A stretch of 64,000 bases of DNA. Origin: Nonomuraea jiangxiensis. GTDB lineage: Bacteria > Actinomycetota > Actinomycetes > Streptosporangiales > Streptosporangiaceae. The notes under the pieces were generated by a model. It searched no databases. It had not been told where the DNA came from and worked only from the letters and a program-made list of their open reading frames with translations. The translations under genes were made by a program, and so were the position numbers. The stretch is taken from assembly GCF_900099965.1 (NCBI RefSeq), contig NZ_FNDJ01000040.1, forward strand, positions 1-64,000. Direction: 5' to 3'. This document shows, in pieces, positions 8,833 through 17,302 of the stretch; the first letter of the stretch is position 1, and every line of letters starts with the position of its first letter.

Positions 8833-9780
8833 ATGACCCATCGCATCGCGGTCGTGGTGCTCGACCACTTCGCCACGCTCGACCTCGGCGTCCCCGGCCA
8901 GGTGTTCAGGACGGCGGTGACCCCGGCGGGCGAGCGCCTGTACGAGGTCGTGACCTGCTCGGAGGGCCGTCAGGCGGTGCGCTGCGAGGCCGGCTACAGC
9001 GTGCTGCCCGACCACGACCTCGACGTGCTCGACACGGCGGACACGGTCCTGCTGCCCGGCATCCACGGAGGCCCGGCGATGCAGGGCATGATCTCGGACA
9101 CGCTGCGCGCGGCGCTGCAGGGGCGGCCGCGGATCATGTCGATCTGCACGGGCGCGTTCGTGCTGGCGGCGGCGGGCCTGCTGGACGGCCGCCCGGCCAC
9201 CACCCACTGGCGCGACGCGCCCAGGTTCACCACGTTGTTCCCGAAGGTCAGGCTGGACCCCAACGTGCTGTTCGTGGACGACGGCGACGTGCTGACCTCG
9301 GCGGGGGTGGCGGCCGGGCTGGACCTGTGCCTGCACCTGATCAGGCGCGACCACGGCAGCGAGGTGGCCAACCGCGCCGCCCGCCGCTGCGTCATGCCGC
9401 CGTGGCGGGAGGGCGGGCAGGCCCAGTTCATCGACCGGCACGTGCCGGAGGCCGGGGCCGGCGGCACGGCGGCCACCCGGGAGTGGATGCTCACCCATCT
9501 CGAACGGCCGCTCGACCTCAACGCGCTGGCCGGGCACGCCAGGATGAGCGTGCGCACGTTCACCAGGCGCTTCCGCGAGGAGACCGGCGTGAGCCCGGCC
9601 CGGTGGCTGACCGGGCAGCGCGTGCTCCACGCCCGGCGCCTGCTGGAGAGCACGGACCTCGGGGTGGAGGAGGTGGCCAGGCAGGCCGGCTTCCGTACCG
9701 CGGTCTCGCTGCGCCAGCACCTGCACGCCGCGGTCGGGGTGCCGCCGCTGGCCTACCGCAACACCTTCCGTCGCACGTGA
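8833..9780 (+). CDS. GlxA family transcriptional regulator (DJ-1/PfpI + AraC)
   Basis: Protein of 315 aa. Residues 4-165 form a DJ-1/PfpI-like domain with the nucleophile-elbow sequence SICTGAFVLAAAGLLDG. Residues 215-310 form an AraC double helix-turn-helix (LDLNALAGHARMSVRTFTRRF, GVEEVARQAGF). Such proteins activate nearby transport or catabolic genes, here most likely the divergent MFS carrier. I chose ATG 8833 by family alignment. ATG 8815, six codons earlier, has a better ribosome binding site (GGAAAG) and cannot be excluded. An inverted repeat TGGCCGGA/TCCGGCCA (8799-8806, 8826-8833) brackets the two starts. Confidence 0.88.
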   Translation: MTHRIAVVVLDHFATLDLGVPGQVFRTAVTPAGERLYEVVTCSEGRQAVRCEAGYSVLPDHDLDVLDTADTVLLPGIHGGPAMQGMISDTLRAALQGRPRIMSICTGAFVLAAAGLLDGRPATTHWRDAPRFTTLFPKVRLDPNVLFVDDGDVLTSAGVAAGLDLCLHLIRRDHGSEVANRAARRCVMPPWREGGQAQFIDRHVPEAGAGGTAATREWMLTHLERPLDLNALAGHARMSVRTFTRRFREETGVSPARWLTGQRVLHARRLLESTDLGVEEVARQAGFRTAVSLRQHLHAAVGVPPLAYRNTFRRT

Positions 9781-9865
9781 CCGGCCGCTCGGCGCACGCC
9801 TCGGGGTGTTGATCCGGGTTCGCCCTAGAATCGGCGCTAAAGATCCATATCGAAGGGATCGCCAC

Positions 9866-10738
9866 ATGGCCGAGGCGGATCGCGCACCCGCCGGAATCAA
9901 CCCGAACGTGCCCAGCGTCGCCCGCATGTACGACTACTACCTCGGTGGCAGGGACAACTTCGCGGCCGACCGCGAGGCGGCGGAGAAGATGATCCAGATC
10001 GGCCGCCGGCTCGGCAACGACGCCCGCGAGATCGCCCGGGCCAACCGCGCCTTCCTGGGCCGGGCGGTACGCGTGATCGCCGAGGCGGGCGTGCACCAGT
10101 TCATCGACATCGGCGCGGGCCTGCCCACCCAGGAAAACGTGCACCAGGTGGCCCAGCGGCACGTCCCCGGCTCCCGCGTCGTCTACGTGGACAACGACCC
10201 CGTCGTGCTGACCCACGCCCGCGCGCTGCTGGCCAGGGACCCGAGCGTCGTGGCCGTGGCGGGCGACCTCAGGGACCCGGACGCGATCCTGGACCACCCC
10301 CAGGTCACCGGGCATCTCGATCTCACGCGGCCCTTCGCGATCCTGCTGGTCGCGGTGCTGCACTTCGTCCCGGACGACGCCGAGGCCGCGCTGATCGCCG
10401 CCCGCGTGCGCAAGCGGCTCGGCCCCGGCGGCTATCTGGTCTTGTCCCACCTGTACGCGGGCGACGTCACGGACGAGGCGGCCCGGGAGGGGCGGCAGGT
10501 CTATTCGAGCACCGCCGCCGGCGGCCTGGCCAGGCGCGGCCGCGACCAGATCGCCGCCTACTTCGACGGCCTCAACCTGCTCGGCCCCGGCGTGGTCCCG
10601 GTCGCCGACTGGGCGCCCGGCGCCTCCCCCGACGGCCCGTACGACTTCGTCAGATCGGGCATCCTCGCCGGGGTCGGCGCTATTCGAAAAGATCAGGCTG
10701 CTCCCGCACGATCTGGTCGTGCAGCGGCTGGTAGTTGA
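9866..10738 (+). CDS. SAM-dependent methyltransferase, DUF574 family
   Basis: Protein of 290 aa of the actinobacterial DUF574 family: hallmark NVPSVARMYDYYLGGRDNF near the N-terminus, followed by FIDIGAGLPTQENVH (SAM-binding motif I) and VVYVDNDPVVLTHARALL (motif II). These proteins are numerous in Streptosporangiales and Streptomyces; substrates are mostly unknown. Start ATG 9866 has GAAGGGATC upstream. The C-terminal 20 residues are Ala/Arg-rich and are read from DNA that also encodes the end of the convergent class II aldolase (59-base overlap). Confidence 0.88.
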   Translation: MAEADRAPAGINPNVPSVARMYDYYLGGRDNFAADREAAEKMIQIGRRLGNDAREIARANRAFLGRAVRVIAEAGVHQFIDIGAGLPTQENVHQVAQRHVPGSRVVYVDNDPVVLTHARALLARDPSVVAVAGDLRDPDAILDHPQVTGHLDLTRPFAILLVAVLHFVPDDAEAALIAARVRKRLGPGGYLVLSHLYAGDVTDEAAREGRQVYSSTAAGGLARRGRDQIAAYFDGLNLLGPGVVPVADWAPGASPDGPYDFVRSGILAGVGAIRKDQAAPARSGRAAAGS

Positions 10739-11444
10739 CCCAGCCGACCAGGTCGTTGCCGATCTGCCGGTAGGTCAGCGCGGCGTTGTCCGGCTCGATG
10801 GGCACGACCTGGCCCGCGGCCTTCGCGAGCAGCTGCACCTGGGCCGAGCGCTCCATCGTGATGAACCACCAGGCGGCCGCGTCCACGGTGTCGCCGACCG
10901 TGAGCAGGCCGTGGTTGCGCAGCACGACGGCCTTGTTGCCGCCCAGCGCCGCGGCGATGCGCTTGCCCTCCTCCAGGTCGGTCACCACGCCGGTGTAGCC
11001 GTCGAAGAGGCCGCAGTCCTGGTAGAACGCGCACGCGTCCTGGGTGATGGGCTCGATGACCTGCCCCAGGGCCGACAGCGCGCGGCCGTGGACGGAGTGG
11101 CTGTGCGCGGCGGCCACCACGCCGGGCCTGGCCTGGTGCACCTGGGAGTGGATGGCGAACGCGGCCTCGTTGACGGGGTAGCGCCCCTCCACGACCTTGC
11201 CCTCGTGGTCGACGAGGATGAGATCGCTGACGCTGATGTGCTTGAACGACAGGCCGAACGGGTTGACCCAGAAGTGGTCGGTCCACTCGGGGTCGCGGGC
11301 GGTGATGTGCCCGGCCACGCCCTCCTCGAAGCCGAGCTTGCCGAAGATCCGCAGCGCCGCCGCGAGCCGCTCCTTGCGATGGCGCCGCTCCTCCTCGACC
11401 GTCTCGAAGGTCGGCGGCAGGCGGAAGATGAGATTGTCCGGCAT
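10680..11444 (-). CDS. class II aldolase/adducin family protein
   Basis: Protein of 254 aa with the zinc-dependent class II aldolase/adducin fold: VAGHITARDPE near residue 42, VAAAHSHSVHGRAL (metal histidines) near 110 and VVLRNHGLLTVGDTVD near 170. Family members act on fuculose-, rhamnulose- or ribulose-phosphates, or as decarboxylases; this long version without a sugar kinase next door cannot be assigned. Start is ATG 11444 with GCGAGGAGCGCC upstream; the open frame runs further to 11498 without a signal. Confidence 0.85.
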   Translation of the reverse strand: MPDNLIFRLPPTFETVEEERRHRKERLAAALRIFGKLGFEEGVAGHITARDPEWTDHFWVNPFGLSFKHISVSDLILVDHEGKVVEGRYPVNEAAFAIHSQVHQARPGVVAAAHSHSVHGRALSALGQVIEPITQDACAFYQDCGLFDGYTGVVTDLEEGKRIAAALGGNKAVVLRNHGLLTVGDTVDAAAWWFITMERSAQVQLLAKAAGQVVPIEPDNAALTYRQIGNDLVGWVNYQPLHDQIVREQPDLFE

Positions 11445-11520
11445 GGCGCTCCTCGCGTCCAGAACGTTGTTCCACCGGCAGGTTAACGCCCGCCGCACCG
11501 GAACGCCCGCCGGCCGGCCG

Positions 11521-11778
11521 TCACATCAGGGGGTCCGCGAGCGGGACCGTGCTGTAGTCCTCCCCGGTGACCGGGCGAATGTCCTCCCAGCGCACCCACC
11601 GCGCGCATTCCTGACGTCCACGCGCCCGCGGCGGCCACAGCAGGAAGCCCCACCGCGCACCCTCCGCATCGTCGCCCCAGGCCAGCAGATAGCGCTCCTC
11701 GGTGGCGCTGACCGGCGTGACGTGCTCCACCACGGGCGGGCTCCAGAGCTCGGGCAGTTCCTCAGGGTTGGCATCCAT
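11521..11778 (-). CDS. small acidic protein of unknown function, possibly SOS-controlled
   Basis: Protein of 85 aa (MDANPEELPELWSPPVVEHV at its start), Trp/Pro-rich, no membrane segment or signal peptide, not recognised. Its interest lies upstream: a perfect TATAAT (11791-11786 on the minus strand) and a LexA-like box directly before it (11792-11805). The transcript would start at or next to the ATG at 11778, so the message is probably leaderless; ATG 11787 three codons earlier would lie inside the promoter. A gene of this size could also be a shadow, but the promoter supports it. Confidence 0.6.
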   Translation of the reverse strand: MDANPEELPELWSPPVVEHVTPVSATEERYLLAWGDDAEGARWGFLLWPPRARGRQECARWVRWEDIRPVTGEDYSTVPLADPLM

Positions 11779-11785
11779 ACCGATC

Positions 11786-11805
11786 ATTATACGAACTCAC
11801 GTTCG
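11786..11805 (-). promoter_or_regulatory. promoter -10 with overlapping LexA-like (SOS) box
   Basis: On the minus strand TCGAAC GTGA GTTCG occupies 11806-11792 and is followed without gap by TATAAT at 11791-11786. CGAAC-N4-GTTCG is the known LexA operator pattern of Gram-positive bacteria including actinomycetes. A repressor bound here would cover the region just upstream of the -10. The site could also influence the plus-strand methyltransferase that begins at 11902. Confidence 0.6.
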
Positions 11806-11901
11806 ATTATCCAGCTTCCCGCGCGGACCTGGAACGGCAGGTGTCCCGTTGCGGTAAAACCGGTGGCCGCCAGGGGCCGTACGTGAAACGGTCGAGCCCT
11901 G

Positions 11902-12990
11902 ATGATCCAGTGGACCGAGGCCGGGCAGGAGCGGTCGGCGCTCTGGCGCACCGCCCTGGGCCTGCGCCCGCCCAGCCGGGTGGTGGTCGCCGACGACACG
12001 ATGAAGGCCGCCGTCGCCTACCGGCTGGCCTGCGAGGGCACCGCGCTGCTGTGGCGGGGCGACTTCCAGAACGCCCGCCAGCTGCTGGCCGCCATGGGAC
12101 GCCGGTGCAGGCCCGCCGCCCCCGGCTCGGGGTTCCACCGCTACCGCCAGGCCAGGTCCCAGCGGGCCAGGACGCTCGGCATGCTGCTCGTCCCGTACGA
12201 GGCGGGCCACGTCGTGCCACTGCGCAGGGCGCCGGACGTACGCGAGGCGTGCACCGAGGTCTACGGCCCTGCGCCGGCGCCCGCGGTGGGCCAGCTCCGG
12301 GAGTTGCTCGGCGTGATCGGGGCCCACGAGTGGCGCAAGAAGGGGGTGTACGTCCCCGCGCTGGGCGCCCGCATCCATCCCCACCACGGCGTGTTCTCGC
12401 CGGTCAGGGGCGAATACGTGGATCTGGTGGCCGAGGCGCCGCTGCCGGGCGACCGGCTGGCGTTCGACATCGGCACGGGCACCGGCGTGCTGGCCGCCGT
12501 GCTCGCCAGGAGGGGCGTCCGGCACGTGGTGGCCACCGATCTGGACCAGCGGGCCGTCGACTGCGCCAGGGACAACCTCGCCCGCCTGGGGCTGGACGAC
12601 CGGGTGAAGATCGTGCGTACCGACCTGTTCCCGGCCGGACGGGCGCCGCTCGTCGTGTGCAACCCGCCCTGGTTGCCCGCCGACCCGATCACGCCGCTCG
12701 ACCATGCCGTCTACGACCCGGACGGGCGGATGCTGCGCGGGTTCCTGGGCGGGCTGGCCGAGCACCTGGAGCCGTCGGGCGAGGGCTGGCTCATCCTGTC
12801 GGACCTGGCCGAGCACCTCGGGCTGCGCACCCGCGCCGAACTGCTGGCCGCGTTCGAGGAGGGCGGGCTGCGGGTGGCCGGCCGCATGGACGTCGCACCC
12901 CGGCACCACCGGCCGCGCGACGTGGAGGACCCGCTGCACGCGGCCCGCGCCGCCGAGGTGACCTCCCTGTGGCGGCTCACGCGGGCCTGA
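11902..12990 (+). CDS. class I SAM-dependent methyltransferase (HemK/RsmC-like)
   Basis: Protein of 362 aa. The N-terminal 140 residues are a family-specific region. The catalytic domain then follows: LAFDIGTGTGVLAAVLARRG (motif I, about residues 189-208), VVATDLDQRAV (motif II) and VVCNPPWLP, the NPPW form of the NPPY motif found in amino-group methyltransferases acting on proteins or nucleic acids. Substrate unknown. ATG 11902 is used; the ribosome binding site is weak. It converges with the second GlxA-type gene 18 bases downstream. Confidence 0.82.
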   Translation: MIQWTEAGQERSALWRTALGLRPPSRVVVADDTMKAAVAYRLACEGTALLWRGDFQNARQLLAAMGRRCRPAAPGSGFHRYRQARSQRARTLGMLLVPYEAGHVVPLRRAPDVREACTEVYGPAPAPAVGQLRELLGVIGAHEWRKKGVYVPALGARIHPHHGVFSPVRGEYVDLVAEAPLPGDRLAFDIGTGTGVLAAVLARRGVRHVVATDLDQRAVDCARDNLARLGLDDRVKIVRTDLFPAGRAPLVVCNPPWLPADPITPLDHAVYDPDGRMLRGFLGGLAEHLEPSGEGWLILSDLAEHLGLRTRAELLAAFEEGGLRVAGRMDVAPRHHRPRDVEDPLHAARAAEVTSLWRLTRA

Positions 12991-13008
12991 CCCACCCGGG
13001 CGCGGGCT

Positions 13009-13980
13009 TCACGCCCCGAAGGCCCGCCGGTACGCCGACGGCGACGTGCGCATGGCCCGCGTGAAATGGTGCCGGAACGTCACCGGGCTCTCGAAGCCCA
13101 CCGCCGCCCCGATCTCCTCCACCGGCGCCCGCGTCGACTCCAGCATCGGCAGGCTGGCCGCCACCCGCTGCGAGATCACCCACCGCAACGGGCTGGTCCC
13201 GGTCTGCCGCCTGAAGTGCCGGATGAACGAGCGCTCCGACATGTGCGCCACCCCGGCCAGGTCCGCCACGCTGATCGGCCGGGCCAGATTGTCCAGGGCC
13301 CACGACATCGCCCTGGCCACCGGGTCGTCGTCCGCCACCGGCGGGACCGCGGCCTCGATGAACTGCGCCTGGCCGCCCTCCCGGTGCGGCGCCACGACCA
13401 GGCGGCGGGCGACGGCGTTGGCCACGTTCGGGCCGTGGTCGGTGCGTACCAGGTGGATCAGCAGGTCCAGGCCGGCGGCGCTGCCCGCGCTGGTCAGCAC
13501 GTCGCCGCCGTCCACGTACAGGACGGAGGGGTTGACCTCGACCGCGGGGAAGCGCCGTTGGAGCAGCTCGGCGTAACGCCAGTGCGTGGTCGCCGCGCGA
13601 CCGTCCAGCAGCCCGGCGGCGGCCAGCGCGAAGGCGCCCGAGCAGATCGACACCATCCGCGCCCCGCGCGCGTGGGCCCGCCGCAGCGCCTCGGCCAGCG
13701 TCGCGGAGACGTCCCCGCGCACGTCGGGCACCCCGGTCACGATCACCGTGTCGGCCGCGGCCAGCACGTCGAGGCCGTGCTCCGCCCGCATGGTGAACCC
13801 GCCCACCACCCTGAGCGGCTCCCGGGTCTCCGCGCACACCGCGAGCTCGTACCAGGGAACGTCCAGCTCGGGCCGGGGCAGTCCGAAGAACTCCACGACG
13901 CAGCCGAGCTCGAACGGGGACATCCCGTCGAAGGCGAGCACCGCCACCCGGTGCGGCCTGGAGGGGGCCGGCAGGAGCAT
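13009..13980 (-). CDS. GlxA family transcriptional regulator (DJ-1/PfpI + AraC)
   Basis: Protein of 323 aa, same architecture as the regulator at 8.8-9.8 kb but clearly diverged. DJ-1/PfpI-like domain, about residues 10-175, has SICSGAFALAAAGLLDGRAA. AraC double HTH, about 222-320, has ISVADLAGVAHMSERSFIRHF and VEEIGAAVGFESPVTF. It is divergent from the type III polyketide synthase with only 42 bases between start codons, so the two share a promoter region and this protein is the obvious candidate regulator of the synthase. Confidence 0.88.
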   Translation of the reverse strand: MLLPAPSRPHRVAVLAFDGMSPFELGCVVEFFGLPRPELDVPWYELAVCAETREPLRVVGGFTMRAEHGLDVLAAADTVIVTGVPDVRGDVSATLAEALRRAHARGARMVSICSGAFALAAAGLLDGRAATTHWRYAELLQRRFPAVEVNPSVLYVDGGDVLTSAGSAAGLDLLIHLVRTDHGPNVANAVARRLVVAPHREGGQAQFIEAAVPPVADDDPVARAMSWALDNLARPISVADLAGVAHMSERSFIRHFRRQTGTSPLRWVISQRVAASLPMLESTRAPVEEIGAAVGFESPVTFRHHFTRAMRTSPSAYRRAFGA

Positions 13981-14022
13981 GAACGCATGTTAGCCGGGGC
14001 CCCCTCGCGGCAGGAGTGATAT

Positions 14023-15042
14023 ATGCACATTTCGGGTGTACAGACCGTTTTGCCCGATCACCGCTACGAGCAGGCGGAGATCACGGAGGCGTTCTCCCGT
14101 CTGACCCGATGCGACGAGGAACTCCTCAAGCGTTTCCATACCGCCACCGGCGTGGAGGGCCGCAATCTCGCGTTGCCGCTGACCGACTACCCCAAGCTCG
14201 ACTCCTTCGCCCGCGCCAACGACGCCTACGTCGAGCTCGCCCTCGAACTCGGCGAGCAGGCCCTGCGCGGCGCGCTCAAGAAGGCCGACGTACGCCCCGA
14301 GAAGGTCGACCATCTGCTGTTCTGCTCCACCACCGGCGTGGCCACGCCCTCGCTGGACGCCAAGCTGGCCCAGCGCATGGGGCTGCGGCCGGACGTCAAG
14401 CGGGTGCCCGTGTTCGGCCTCGGGTGCGCGGCGGGCGCGGCCGGACTGTCACGCCTGCACGACTACCTGCGCGGCTGGCCCGACCACGTCGCGGCGCTGG
14501 TGTGCGTGGAGCTGTGCTCGCTGACGATCCAGCGCGACGACACCTCGATCGCGAACCTCGTGGCCAGCGGCCTGTTCGGCGACGCGGCGGGGGCCGTCGT
14601 GGCGACCGGGCGCGGGCCGGGCCACGAGGTCGTCGCCACCCGTAGCAGGCTCTATCCCGATACCGAGCACCTCATGGGCTGGGAGGTGGGCGACCACGGG
14701 TTCCGCATCGTGCTCGACCCCGACCTGACCGACTTCGTGGAGCAGGTGCTGGCCGCCGACATCAGGTCCTTCCTGGCCGACTACGGCCTCACCCCCGAGC
14801 AGGTGGCCACCTGGGTCTGCCACCCCGGCGGCCCGAAGGTCATCACCAAGATCGTGGAGACCCTCGGCCTGCCGGCCAGGGCCCTGGACGTGACCCGGAA
14901 CTCGTTGCGCGAGTACGGCAACCTGTCGTCGGTCTCCGTGCTCCACGTGCTCCAGGAGACGCGCGGCCGGTCGGGGGCGCCCGCCGTGCTGCTGGCGCTG
15001 GGGCCGGGGTTCTCCGCCGAGTTGCTGCTGCTGCACTGGTGA
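14023..15042 (+). CDS. type III polyketide synthase (chalcone/stilbene synthase family)
   Basis: Homodimeric iterative ketosynthase of 339 aa that condenses a starter acyl-CoA with malonyl-CoA units in the cytoplasm. The catalytic triad is visible: Cys135 in FGLGCAAGAAG, His267 in CHPGGPK and Asn300 in YGNLSSVSVL. Residues VCVELCSLTIQRDD around 160-173 line the active site. Bacterial relatives make pyrones, resorcinols or tetrahydroxynaphthalene; the product cannot be read from sequence. ATG 14023 has CAGGAG eight bases upstream. No tailoring oxidase or isoprenylcysteine-type methyltransferase follows; the next gene is an unrelated vWA lipoprotein. Confidence 0.93.
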   Translation: MHISGVQTVLPDHRYEQAEITEAFSRLTRCDEELLKRFHTATGVEGRNLALPLTDYPKLDSFARANDAYVELALELGEQALRGALKKADVRPEKVDHLLFCSTTGVATPSLDAKLAQRMGLRPDVKRVPVFGLGCAAGAAGLSRLHDYLRGWPDHVAALVCVELCSLTIQRDDTSIANLVASGLFGDAAGAVVATGRGPGHEVVATRSRLYPDTEHLMGWEVGDHGFRIVLDPDLTDFVEQVLAADIRSFLADYGLTPEQVATWVCHPGGPKVITKIVETLGLPARALDVTRNSLREYGNLSSVSVLHVLQETRGRSGAPAVLLALGPGFSAELLLLHW

Positions 15043-15162
15043 CGCCGGATGGCCGTCCCCGCGCGGCCGATCACGTCTCGATCGCGGTTTGCGCTCGCTT
15101 GCGTCACCGGCCCGGCCGCCGAAGATCCACTTCCGTCGTAAGGACCAGGAGGTGGTTCGGTA

Positions 15163-16638
15163 ATGAAACTTCGTCCTTTAGCCGCCGGTACCGGACTTGT
15201 CGCCCTGCTGGCTCTCACGGCCTGCGGCGGCGCGCCCAGCTCGACGGCCGGCGAGCGGGCCAACGAGCAGGCGGCCGCCTCGCCGGGCGCACCGGTCCAG
15301 GAGCAGTCGCGCGAGAGCGGGGAGCAGCGCGAGAACGACACGACCACGGCGCAGATCTCCACGTTCGCCCTCGACGTGGACACCGCCTCGTACGGCTACG
15401 CCCGCCGTACCCTCCAGGAGGGCCGCTGGCCCGAGCCGGGCGAGATCCGTCCCGAGGAGTGGGTCAACGCCTTCCGGCAGGACTACGCGCAGCCGCCGGA
15501 CGACGGGTTCACCGTGCACGTGGACGGCGCCAGGCTGCCCGCGCCCGACGAGGCCGTGCTGCGCGTCGGCCTGCAGACACGTACGTCGGCGGCGGCCGAG
15601 CGGCGCCCGGCCAACCTCACGTTCGTCGTCGACGTGTCCGGCTCCATGGGCGAGCCGGGGCGGCTCGACCTGGTCAAGTCGGCGCTGCTGAAGCTGCTCG
15701 ACCAGCTCGCCCCCGGCGACCAGGTGTCGATCGTGTCCTTCAGCGACGAGGCCACCTTGCTGGCGTCGATGACCCCCCTGACCGCCAGGAGCGACCTGCG
15801 GGACGCGGTGAACGCGCTGACCATCGCCGGCGGCACGAACCTGGAGGCCGGGCTGGTCGCCGGCTACCGGGAGGCGTCCCAGGCGTTCCGCCCCGCCGCC
15901 ACCAACCGCGTCATCCTGCTCTCCGACGGCCTGGCCAACCAGGGCAGCACGGCCTGGCAGTCCATCCTCGACCAGGCCAAGGAGTACGCGGGCAGGCAGG
16001 TCACGCTGCTCACCGTCGGCGTCGGCCGGGAGTACGGGGACGAGCTGATGGAGCAGCTCGCCGACAACGGCGACGGCATGGCCGTCTACGTCAGCACCGA
16101 GGAGGAGGCCGCCAAGGTCTTCACCACCCAGCTGCCCGCCACCATCGAGCTGCGGGCCCGGGACGCCAAGGCCCAGGTGGTGTTCAACCCGTCGGTGGTC
16201 GAGACCTACCGGCTCGTCGGCTACGAGAACCGGGCCCTGTCCACCGAGGAGTTCCGCGACGACCGGCGCGACGGCGGCGAGATCGGCCCCGGCCACTCCG
16301 TCACCGCGCTCTACTCCCTGCGTCTCAAGCCCGGCGCCACCGGCCAGCTCGCCCAGGCCACCGTGCGCTGGCAGGACCCGGACACCAGGGCCGCCTCGGA
16401 GGCCGGCGAGTCCCTGCAGGCCGGTGACCTGCACGAATCCGTGTGGGACAAGGCGCCGGTCCGGCTGCAGGTGGACGTGGTGGTGGCCGCGTTCGCCGTC
16501 TACCTGCGCGACCGCGAGGCGTTCGGCCTGGACCTGCCCACGCTCGGCGAGCACGCCACGCGGCTGGCGGCGACCGCGGAGGACCCGATGGTGAGCGAGC
16601 TGGCCGGACTCATCGACAGGGCCCGGTCGGTCGGATGA
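15163..16638 (+). CDS. vWA domain lipoprotein (YfbK/DUF3520 type)
   Basis: Protein of 491 aa. Lipoprotein signal peptide with lipobox LTAC (Cys21), then a disordered Glu/Gln linker. A von Willebrand N-terminal region follows (FALDVDTASYGYARRTLQEG), then a vWA domain with intact metal site DVSGS (157-161) and a later LLSDGLANQGS, and a C-terminal DUF3520-type region (ATVRWQDPD). It should sit on the outer face of the membrane and bind a partner protein through Mg/Ca; the partner is unknown. ATG 15163 has an excellent AGGAGGTGG ten bases upstream. Confidence 0.9.
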   Translation: MKLRPLAAGTGLVALLALTACGGAPSSTAGERANEQAAASPGAPVQEQSRESGEQRENDTTTAQISTFALDVDTASYGYARRTLQEGRWPEPGEIRPEEWVNAFRQDYAQPPDDGFTVHVDGARLPAPDEAVLRVGLQTRTSAAAERRPANLTFVVDVSGSMGEPGRLDLVKSALLKLLDQLAPGDQVSIVSFSDEATLLASMTPLTARSDLRDAVNALTIAGGTNLEAGLVAGYREASQAFRPAATNRVILLSDGLANQGSTAWQSILDQAKEYAGRQVTLLTVGVGREYGDELMEQLADNGDGMAVYVSTEEEAAKVFTTQLPATIELRARDAKAQVVFNPSVVETYRLVGYENRALSTEEFRDDRRDGGEIGPGHSVTALYSLRLKPGATGQLAQATVRWQDPDTRAASEAGESLQAGDLHESVWDKAPVRLQVDVVVAAFAVYLRDREAFGLDLPTLGEHATRLAATAEDPMVSELAGLIDRARSVG

Positions 16639-16778
16639 CGGGCCGGGGCCCGGCGCGCGAGGTCATGGACGAGCCTCGCGCGCCGGGCCGACCCCGCGGA
16701 CCCTCCTCGGGGAAATGGGGCGTGATTCGCCCGTGTACGCCGGGGGTCGCGAAGTCGGCTACACTCGTACACGGCAAA

Positions 16779-16851
16779 GGGGCTATGGCGCAGTTGGTAG
16801 CGCGCCTCCATGGCATGGAGGAGGTCTGGGGTTCGAATCCCCATAGCTCCA
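16779..16851 (+). tRNA. tRNA-Ala (anticodon GGC), copy 1
   Basis: A 73-base cloverleaf. Acceptor GGGGCTA (16779-16785) pairs with TAGCTCC (16844-16850), D stem GCGC/GCGC, and anticodon stem CCTCC/GGAGG around loop ATGGCAT, giving anticodon GGC for GCC codons. T stem TGGGG/CCCCA encloses TTCGAAT. Discriminator A at 16851; CCA is not encoded. TACACT at 16760-16765 may be its -10. Two further near-identical copies lie at 45.2 and 59.9 kb. Confidence 0.97.
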
Positions 16852-16882
16852 CTCGAAATCACCGCCCGCATCACGGTTCCGG

Positions 16883-17275
16883 TCAGAGCTGGTAGGCGAA
16901 GGTGTAGGAGTGACCCCCGTCCGGGGCGATGAGGATCCGCATCTCGCCCCTGAGGCCGGTTAGTTCCCCCGTCGCCGAGTCCGGTACGACCGTGATGCGC
17001 AACGACTGTTCCCCCACGTCACTCGTGGCGTCGTGCTGGACGACGAAGCTGCCCGACCGCCCGTGCAGGGTGCCCTCGACACGTTCCAGCGCCACATAGG
17101 AGCGCGAGTCCGGCACCGGCGTGGTCACCATCAGCAGGTGAACGACACTGGTGGCATTCAGGTCGCCGTGGAAGGTCTTGGCCAAGGTCACGAGGCCCAG
17201 CGAGACGCCGTCCTGGTCGTGGAAGGCGGGGCTGGGGTTCCAGTCGGAAGTGTCGAAGGTTCCCTTTGCGTCCAT
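16883..17275 (-). CDS. DUF3224 domain-containing protein
   Basis: Protein of 130 aa, a single DUF3224 domain: small beta-barrel related to allene-oxide-cyclase-like folds. Typical strands are visible: FHGDLNATSVVHLLMV, SYVALERVEGTLHGRSGSFVVQHDA, LTGLRGEMRI, HSYTFAYQL. Cytoplasmic, function unknown. It ends 32 bases after the tRNA-Ala on the opposite strand and follows the LLM oxidoreductase on the same strand with a 27-base gap, so the two may be co-transcribed. Confidence 0.88.
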   Translation of the reverse strand: MDAKGTFDTSDWNPSPAFHDQDGVSLGLVTLAKTFHGDLNATSVVHLLMVTTPVPDSRSYVALERVEGTLHGRSGSFVVQHDATSDVGEQSLRITVVPDSATGELTGLRGEMRILIAPDGGHSYTFAYQL

Positions 17276-17302
17276 GGCCGGTCATCCTGCCGGGCGTACC
17301 TG

